Positions 40,983-46,020 of a DNA stretch of 46,020 nucleotides are shown here, piece by piece (within the stretch, counting starts at the first letter, position 1; the number at the start of each line of letters is the position of its first letter). The DNA is taken from the NCBI GenBank assembly GCA_963205185.1, contig CAUJHZ010000028.1:1-46020 (forward strand), written 5' to 3'. The notes under the pieces are model-generated. The model was not told where the DNA came from. It worked only from the letters and a program-made list of their open reading frames with translations, and did no database searches. A program made the translations under genes and the position numbers. Origin of the DNA: Planctomycetota bacterium. GTDB lineage: Bacteria; Planctomycetota; Phycisphaerae; Phycisphaerales; UBA5793.

Positions 40983-42223
40983 TGGCGGCGATCACCTTCA
41001 TTTTCAAAACTCGCGCCTCGCGTCAGCGCCTGCAACTGCTCCGGCCTGAGCACTGTGCGGATCTGTGCGAGCGTGGACTGAACGAGCGAATGGCGCGATT
41101 CGAGCAGCGACTGCGCGCGCGCTTCCAGAGCCCCCGGTTCGCCCGCCCCACCCGGCTGCATCCGGCCGTCGCCCTGCTGCGTCGGCGGAATGAGGCGCTG
41201 CATTTCGCGTGTCAACTCGACTTCAACCAGTTCGCGGTTAATAGGTTCCAGACGGGCGTGGTAGTCGCCCACCATCGCGCCCACCGCGCCCTCCTGCTCG
41301 GGCGTCAAGGCGGCCAGCTGGCGCACCCGCGCCACGTCCGCCGCAACCCGGTCCGAGCCGAACACGCGCGGCCAGACTCGCTTCTGGAACGATTCGCGAA
41401 AGCGCCGGCCGTCTTCAGGCGGCAACTGCTCGGCGATCCGGTCCACGTACTGCAGGTTCAGGTCGCGCAACTGGATGTGAAGCCGGATCAACCGCTGCTG
41501 AAGGGCCTCCATCCGGCTCGGGCTGTCCTTGGCGTCCGCCTGGTAGGAGAGTGCATCGAGCTGGTCCGCCACGCGGAGGCGCTCTGCCAGCGGCGTGTCA
41601 AAATCGATCGCATACTGATCCGCCACGCCCTGGCAGTGCTCCCGCACCTCGTCGGGCAGGTCGAGGTCATCCAGCAGCGCCACCAGATCGACGCGCTCGG
41701 CCATGAGCCGCGCCGCCATCAGCACTCCGACGCGGCGGAGCCGGTCGCGCTCGAAGCGGGGCCAGCGCGCCGCCTGTTCTTCGGTCAGCAGTTGCTTGAC
41801 GTCGGCGAAAAAGCCCATTTCGTAGGCGCTGGATTGCCGGCCCCACTCCGCCCGCTTGCGCTCGTAGTCGGCGATCAACTGATTGAGCGTGCCGAGGTCC
41901 TCGCCCGGTTGCACCGAGGCTTCGCGGAGGCGCTCGAGTTCGGCATGGGCTTCATCGGCCGAGGCGTTGAACGCGCTGCGGTAGCCCTGGTACATGGCCC
42001 GCACGAGGTCTTCCTGGCTTTCGTCAAGATCGAGCGTTTCGACGAGCGCCTCGATGTCTTCGCCGTTGACGGTCGCAATGCGCCCCTGGTAGAAGGTCCG
42101 CATGGCGATCTGCGCTGAAGCGCTGCGGCCCAGGCCCAGCGCCGCGACCATCCCCAGCGCCAGCAGCGCGCATCGCAGCGCACCGGGCGAAGTGGCGGTC
42201 AGACTGAAGCGCGGTCGTGGCAT
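40979..42223 (-). CDS. Secreted helical protein heading the T2SS operon
   Basis: A protein of 414 residues with a signal peptide (CALLALGMVAALGLGRSASA). Almost all of the rest is predicted helical and charged. Motifs resemble LTxxQ/Spy-CpxP-type periplasmic proteins: LDLDESQEDLVRAMYQGYRS, LLTEEQAARWPRFERDR, LAALTPEQEGAVGAMVGDY and VLRPEQLQALT. Four such L-x-x-x-Q units suggest a repeated helical hairpin. Its stop overlaps the gspE start (ATGA), so it is coupled to the secretion genes and may be a periplasmic chaperone or assembly factor for them. The function is inferred from position alone. Confidence 0.78.
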   Translation of the reverse strand: MPRPRFSLTATSPGALRCALLALGMVAALGLGRSASAQIAMRTFYQGRIATVNGEDIEALVETLDLDESQEDLVRAMYQGYRSAFNASADEAHAELERLREASVQPGEDLGTLNQLIADYERKRAEWGRQSSAYEMGFFADVKQLLTEEQAARWPRFERDRLRRVGVLMAARLMAERVDLVALLDDLDLPDEVREHCQGVADQYAIDFDTPLAERLRVADQLDALSYQADAKDSPSRMEALQQRLIRLHIQLRDLNLQYVDRIAEQLPPEDGRRFRESFQKRVWPRVFGSDRVAADVARVRQLAALTPEQEGAVGAMVGDYHARLEPINRELVEVELTREMQRLIPPTQQGDGRMQPGGAGEPGALEARAQSLLESRHSLVQSTLAQIRTVLRPEQLQALTRGASFENEGDRRQ

Positions 42224-42534
42224 TGCGCGGGGTTTCCTGCTCTGAGAATGCGGGTTTTTGCCTTACAGACCCGCGGGACCATGAGATGATCGTAGACGAG
42301 ACAGCGGACGACGCTGCCCGCGCCACGGCCAATTTGCCCAGCTCGGACTTGTACTCTGGAATCGGGTGGCTTCCTCGGCCCCACCTCGGATCACCCTACC
42401 GCTCCGGACACCCATCAAGACGTTCCAACGTCGGCGATCCGGCCCCGATTGCACTCCAAATGACATCCTGCCGGTTATCGCTCCGACCCCCCTCATCCGC
42501 CGCTCACACCCGCCACGCTACCATCACCGCGACC
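42224..42534. other. Divergent intergenic region, T2SS operon / pgsA
   Basis: 311 bases with no convincing gene. It must contain the outward promoters for both the 13-gene minus-strand operon and pgsA. A weak GCGGGT-13-ACCCGC inverted repeat lies near 42250-42274. I found no hexamer pair good enough to name a promoter. Confidence 0.6.
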
Positions 42535-43170
42535 ATGTCCACCGCTGTCAAGAGAGCCCTGCCCAACCTCATCACGCTCACCCGGCTCGCGCTGGCCATC
42601 GCCTTTTTCGTCCTTCTCGCGTGGTACCGCTACCCCGACTCGCCGCGCTGGATCATTAATACTTCCATCGCCCTGTTCCTGTTCGGCGTGCTGACTGATG
42701 CGCTCGACGGCTACCTCGCCCGCCGCTGGCAGGTGGTCTCCGTCTTCGGCCGGGTGATGGACCCGCTGTGCGACAAAATCCTCATCCTCGGGGCCCTCAT
42801 CATGCTGGCCGGGCCCGGCTTTGTCTGGATCAATCTCAGCCAGCCGGCCCAGCCGCGGCACGTGCTCGTTACGGGCATCTATCCCTGGATGGTCGTCATC
42901 ATCCTCTTTCGCGAGATGCTCGTCACCGGTCTGCGCAGCCTGGCCGAGAGCCGGGGCATCGAGTTTTCCGCCGCACTTTCAGGCAAGGCGAAGATGATTC
43001 TTCAGTCCGCCGTGATCCCCATCGTCCTGCTGCTGGTGGGCAACTTCGACCCGCGGCAGGAGCAGTGGGCGGCGATCACGCGCGATGTGCTGGTCTGGAG
43101 CATGCTCGTGGTCACGATCATCAGCGGCGTGCCGTATGTGCTGCGGGCCCGGCTGCTGCTCAAGGCGTAA
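42535..43170 (+). CDS. pgsA: CDP-diacylglycerol-glycerol-3-phosphate 3-phosphatidyltransferase
   Basis: A protein of about 211 residues with 5-6 membrane segments. The CDP-alcohol phosphotransferase motif D(x)2DG(x)2AR(x)8G(x)3D(x)3D is complete in TDALDGYLARRW followed by FGRVMDPLCDK. The N-terminus PNLITLTRLALAI is typical of PgsA. It makes phosphatidylglycerol phosphate from CDP-diacylglycerol and glycerol 3-phosphate. It is followed after 25 bases by pgpA, the next enzyme, which supports PgsA over other family members. No ribosome binding site is obvious before ATG 42535. Confidence 0.93.
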   Translation: MSTAVKRALPNLITLTRLALAIAFFVLLAWYRYPDSPRWIINTSIALFLFGVLTDALDGYLARRWQVVSVFGRVMDPLCDKILILGALIMLAGPGFVWINLSQPAQPRHVLVTGIYPWMVVIILFREMLVTGLRSLAESRGIEFSAALSGKAKMILQSAVIPIVLLLVGNFDPRQEQWAAITRDVLVWSMLVVTIISGVPYVLRARLLLKA

Positions 43171-43195
43171 TCGAACCGCGACCGATGGACTCAGG

Positions 43196-43738
43196 GTGTG
43201 GCGCAAATGGATCATCACGGTCGGCGGACTGGGCCTGCTGCGGCCGGCGCCTGGCACGTGGGGCAGCCTGCCGCCCTGCGCAATGGCGTTCATCGCCGTC
43301 TGCCTCGGCGCTGAAGCGCTCACCATCAACCTGATGCTGCTGGCCCTGGCGGCCGCGTCGAGCGCGGCGTGCGTGGCGCTCGGGCCGTGGGCGGAGCGGC
43401 AGTTTCAGGGCAAGGACCCCGGCGTGGTCGTGCTCGACGAGACGGCGGGCATGAGCCTGGCGCTGCTGCTCGTGCCCTTGGCGCGGCAGGCGGCCGAGGG
43501 CGCGGCCGAGGGCGCCGCGGCGGGCGCGGACAGCGCCTCGATCGGCTTTGCCTTCATCGTGATTGCCGCGGCGTTTGTGCTCTTTCGCATTCTCGACATC
43601 ATCAAGGTGCAGCCGGCGAACCTCATCCAGCAGTTCCCCGGCGGCTGGGGCATCCTCCTCGACGACATCGTCGCCGGCCTGTACGCCAACCTGATCCTGC
43701 AACTGTTCCTGCGCCTCGGCCTGCCGATGCTGGCATAG
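43196..43738 (+). CDS. pgpA: Phosphatidylglycerophosphatase A
   Basis: A protein of about 180 residues with several membrane segments. PgpA signatures are RPAPGTWGSLPP, GVVVLDETAGM and GWGILLDDIVAGLYANL, with the conserved acidic residues present. It removes phosphate from phosphatidylglycerol phosphate, finishing phosphatidylglycerol synthesis after PgsA. A short Ala/Glu/Gly repeat (QAAEGAAEGAAAGADSAS) is inserted between the second and third conserved regions and may be a cytoplasmic loop. GTG 43196 is chosen because it opens the conserved N-terminus; no ATG in frame fits. It is convergent with the secreted FG-GAP-like gene. Confidence 0.9.
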   Translation: MWRKWIITVGGLGLLRPAPGTWGSLPPCAMAFIAVCLGAEALTINLMLLALAAASSAACVALGPWAERQFQGKDPGVVVLDETAGMSLALLLVPLARQAAEGAAEGAAAGADSASIGFAFIVIAAAFVLFRILDIIKVQPANLIQQFPGGWGILLDDIVAGLYANLILQLFLRLGLPMLA

Positions 43739-43821
43739 CCGGCGACGCGGCAACCGACGCGGCCGGCAACCTCCGCTGCACCGCAGCATCTGCTGGAGAA
43801 GAAGCGACCCCGGCGGGCTGG

Positions 43822-44097
43822 CTACTCAATCCGCACGATGTTGCTCGTCGCGCAGCGGGTGATGTCGACGAGTTGGAGATAGCCGCCGCAGACGCTGCGC
43901 GGGACGGTGCGCTTGATGCGGCCGGCGCCGAACTGGCCGGCCGAGCCGGTGTGGGCGACCTGCAGGCCGAGTTGGCCGAGTTCCAGCGCCGTGCCTGAAC
44001 ACGGGTTGCCGTTGGGGATGACAAAGTTGCCGGTCCGCTTGGCGTAGAGCAGCGCGATCCGCGCCCGTTGATCCGGCGTCGCCTGGAACCAGCGCAC
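43822..44097 (-). other. Shared C-terminal domain, copy in FG-GAP-like protein
   Basis: The last 91 residues: VRWFQATPDQRARIALLYAK, IPNGNPCSGTALELG, RSVCGGYLQLVDITRCATSN, then seven residues to the C-terminus. Three Cys align with those at 23220-23480 and the SN lies at the same distance from the end. Confidence 0.65.
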
Positions 44098-45528
44098 TTT
44101 AATCTCTCCGCCCGGCCCGCTGAAGCAGTCGGGAACCTTCTGCAAGGTAAGCACCGGCGGCGGACAGTTGCCCGGCTGCCCGGGGTTGAGGTCGAAGATG
44201 TACGCCGCGCCGACCGTGAACTCATCACCGCGATCGGGGCAGTTCCATTGTTCTGCCCCGACGATGACCTGACCCTCTGACTCACCGTTGCCCAGAGCAA
44301 GCTCGGAGCCGAACAGATCGTTGGCGGTGCTGTCCTGTCCGTTCAAGCCTTGAGCCGCAACCCATTCGCCAGATCGGCTGTCGCGTTCAAGTACATACGC
44401 CGAGCCCGATCCACCACCGAACGCTGAATCCACGGGGGCGCCGACGATAAGACGGTTCGCTCCATCCTTGTTCAGGTCCACCGACCAGCCGAAGCGTATT
44501 TGACCCGGATTTGCAATCGGCGGCGTGATGTGCGCTTCGAGCGTCCATGAACCGTTGTCGTGCCGGTCGTAGATATAAACAGCGCCTGGTCCCGCAGGCG
44601 CCCCATTGCCGCCTTCGTGTGGTCGACCGACGGCCACGCGATGGGTGACGCCCGGCACATCGTTCACGAGGCCAACGGCGACGTCATAACCGAAGAAGTC
44701 CTGGACGTAAGGAACGGGTGCCTGGAACTGCGCTTCGACGATCCACTCGTCGTTGAGTGCATCAAACCGATAGAAGTAGACGGTGCCGGGCAACTGACGA
44801 GCAACATACGCATGGCCTGGCGCTCCCACCGCCAGAACACTTACGCCGTTCCCCTCAATGTGATCGAGTGCAAAGCCATAGGCATCTTCGGGCGCTTGAT
44901 CAGGGGCTTCAATGCTCCACGCTTGACTCCAGACACCCTGCATATCTGCTGTGAACCCATGTACGGCGCCGATTAGACCATGTCCATCTGACCCCGGCGC
45001 GCCAACAACGCATACGGAACGTTCACCGGTTCTTGCCCAAGTCACTTCATGACCGAACCAAGAATTGGCCACTCGGGGTTGCGCAGTCAGCATTTGGATG
45101 TAAGTCCACTGCCCCATCTGGTGATCAAAACTGAACAGATCGACGACTCCAGCCGTGTACACATCGCCACTTTCCTGCGATCGTCCGACCGCTAACAGAT
45201 CTGTCGTGGCGAACTCAATGGAGGCTCCGAAGTTGTCGATAGGGTGTAAGCCGGGCGGGCTCAACTCTGATTCGAACGTCCATTGCGATGGACCCGAAAG
45301 CACATACGTCCGCACCTTGCCGCCACTTTGCTCGTAGTGCCCCTCCGCGAGTCGTCCATCGAACACCGCCAGCCGCCGACCAAACGTCTGGAATTCGGTG
45401 CACGAAGGTGCGGTTAGCTGTTCGAGCTGCATTGGTGGACAGGGCGGGAGATTGGCCGGAGCACCCGCAGAGGCGGCGAGTCCAGTCATAGTGCCAAGCA
45501 CGCTAAGACCAAGTGACCGAATGACCAT
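43822..45528 (-). CDS. Secreted FG-GAP-like beta-propeller protein
   Basis: A protein of about 568 residues. ATG 45528 is chosen because GGGAG lies 6 bases upstream. The signal peptide is VIRSLGLSVLGTMTGLAASA. The body has about seven repeated blades with FG...VA.GAP motifs of FG-GAP/integrin-alpha type: NSWFGHEVTWARTG with CVVGAPGSDGHG, AYGFALDHIEG with LAVGAPGHAY, FFGYDVAVG with VAVGRPHEG, and IRFGWSVDLNKDGANRLIVG. The last 91 residues are the shared C-terminal domain. It is presumably extracellular and adhesive or ligand-binding. Base composition is visibly less G+C-rich than in the T2SS region, and an IS5 element lies just upstream, so it may be acquired. Confidence 0.82.
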   Translation of the reverse strand: MVIRSLGLSVLGTMTGLAASAGAPANLPPCPPMQLEQLTAPSCTEFQTFGRRLAVFDGRLAEGHYEQSGGKVRTYVLSGPSQWTFESELSPPGLHPIDNFGASIEFATTDLLAVGRSQESGDVYTAGVVDLFSFDHQMGQWTYIQMLTAQPRVANSWFGHEVTWARTGERSVCVVGAPGSDGHGLIGAVHGFTADMQGVWSQAWSIEAPDQAPEDAYGFALDHIEGNGVSVLAVGAPGHAYVARQLPGTVYFYRFDALNDEWIVEAQFQAPVPYVQDFFGYDVAVGLVNDVPGVTHRVAVGRPHEGGNGAPAGPGAVYIYDRHDNGSWTLEAHITPPIANPGQIRFGWSVDLNKDGANRLIVGAPVDSAFGGGSGSAYVLERDSRSGEWVAAQGLNGQDSTANDLFGSELALGNGESEGQVIVGAEQWNCPDRGDEFTVGAAYIFDLNPGQPGNCPPPVLTLQKVPDCFSGPGGEIKVRWFQATPDQRARIALLYAKRTGNFVIPNGNPCSGTALELGQLGLQVAHTGSAGQFGAGRIKRTVPRSVCGGYLQLVDITRCATSNIVRIE

Positions 45529-45623
45529 CTTCGACTCCCATTCCACGCAAACGTGCGTCCTCGATTCGTCCCGTTAGTTTGCGGGTGTGTCGGATCGGTT
45601 ACTGCATCCGACACAAAACACCA

Positions 45624-45886
45624 TTAGAAGTCTCGGTAGTACACACCGCCTCGGTCGTCTTTGTTCGGTGCCAACACCGCGTCCCACCCAGGACAGCCGA
45701 TCATTAAATCATCGTTGTGCGGCGATGCACCATCTACATCACCCGCAAAAATGATGGATCGCCCCAAGTAGGGCGATAGTCGTTCGTACGAAGCTAGACA
45801 GTCGATTTGGTAGTAGTCGACACACTGGGCCACGGCAGCCCAAGTTTCGTGATCACCCTCCGGTCCCGGGTCGAGCGAATCGCTAA
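45624..45886 (-). pseudogene. 3' fragment of an unrecognised gene cut by the IS5 element
   Basis: About 86 codons open on the minus strand, ending YYRDF-stop at 45624. The composition is protein-like (NHND-rich, GCPGWDAVLAPNKDDRGGVY, YLGRSIIFAGDVDGASPHND), but the upstream end runs directly into the putative IS5 terminal repeat at 45887. The only ATG upstream lies inside the IS. This is consistent with a gene whose 5' part lies beyond the insertion, to the right of the window. I do not recognise the family. The last stretch could be the head of a prepilin-like protein, but this is weak. Confidence 0.5.
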
Positions 45887-46020
45887 GAGCCCCTAACACA
45901 ATGGCACGCGGCTTGCTAAGTGCCGTGCAGTGCAAGGAGGCACGCACATGGCCAAGCCGCTTCTCGATGATGAACTGTGGAACCTGATCGAGCCCATCAT
46001 TCCCGTCAAACCACGGCGAA
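45887..46020 (+). mobile_element. IS5-family element, left end (continues past window)
   Basis: The putative terminal repeat begins GAGCCCCTAACACA at 45887, preceded by TAA at 45884-45886, which could be a 3-base target duplication of the IS427 type. The transposase starts at 45948. The right end is outside the window, so neither the repeat nor the duplication can be confirmed. Confidence 0.6.
45948..46020 (+). CDS. IS5-family (IS427-like) transposase, N-terminal fragment
   Basis: The first 24 codons of a transposase: MAKPLLDDELWNLIEPIIPV then KPRR. The LLDDELWNLIEPIIP stretch is the recognisable N-terminal helix of IS427/IS1031-type (DUF4096) transposases. AAGGAGG lies 7 bases before the ATG. 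In the family the DDE catalytic residues follow and would lie beyond the window edge. Confidence 0.85.
   Translation, partial: MAKPLLDDELWNLIEPIIPVKPRR

Noticed and set aside
39498-41081. Plus-strand open frame of 527 codons opposite gspE
   Set aside because: GspE on the other strand has intact Walker motifs and a zinc site. This frame shows no recognisable protein features.

Overview
The window is a 46 kb, high-G+C, densely packed bacterial segment. The ribosomal proteins, the many secreted or lipid-anchored proteins, the type II secretion genes split in planctomycete fashion, and the secreted proteins that share a C-terminal domain together suggest a member of the Planctomycetota, most likely class Phycisphaerae. 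That assignment is inferred from gene style and is not proven. Both ends are cut inside insertion sequences: an IS110-family transposase tail at the left and an IS5-family transposase start at the right.

Layout. 1-5.4 kb: IS110 tail, an APH-like phosphotransferase, a secreted M28 carboxypeptidase, a small HD-type ppGpp hydrolase overlapping ispF, and a lipoprotein. 5.4-16.6 kb: a palindromic repeat, a secreted propeller-like protein, a secreted subtilase, a ribokinase, a GH38-like enzyme with its AbgT-type transporter, and an ArnT-like glycosyltransferase. 16.6-20 kb: a histidine kinase, response regulator and response regulator/diguanylate cyclase operon. 20-22.5 kb: rplK-rplA-rplJ-rplL with promoter and terminator, separated from secE/nusG and rpoBC. 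22.6-26.8 kb: a secreted-protein gene broken by one in-frame TAA, coaD, a repeat cluster, a membrane TPR-like protein, a cupin and an MBL-fold hydrolase. 26.8-42.2 kb: a 13-gene minus-strand operon for a type II secretion system in the order E-F-G-H-I-J-K-L-M-C-D, with an unknown secreted helical protein at its head and an unknown lipoprotein at its tail. 42.5-43.7 kb: pgsA and pgpA, consecutive steps of phosphatidylglycerol synthesis. 43.8-46 kb: a secreted FG-GAP-like protein and a gene fragment cut by the IS5 element.

The genes join around export. The window encodes a full inner-membrane, pseudopilin and secretin machine plus several likely cargo proteins. Three unrelated exported proteins (the subtilase, the FG-GAP-like protein and the broken gene at 22.7 kb) end in what looks like the same roughly 85-90-residue domain. 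This makes a C-terminal sorting or anchoring module linked to secretion the most interesting candidate for an undescribed system here. A second thread is a family of roughly 100-125 bp elements with palindromic ends in several intergenic gaps.
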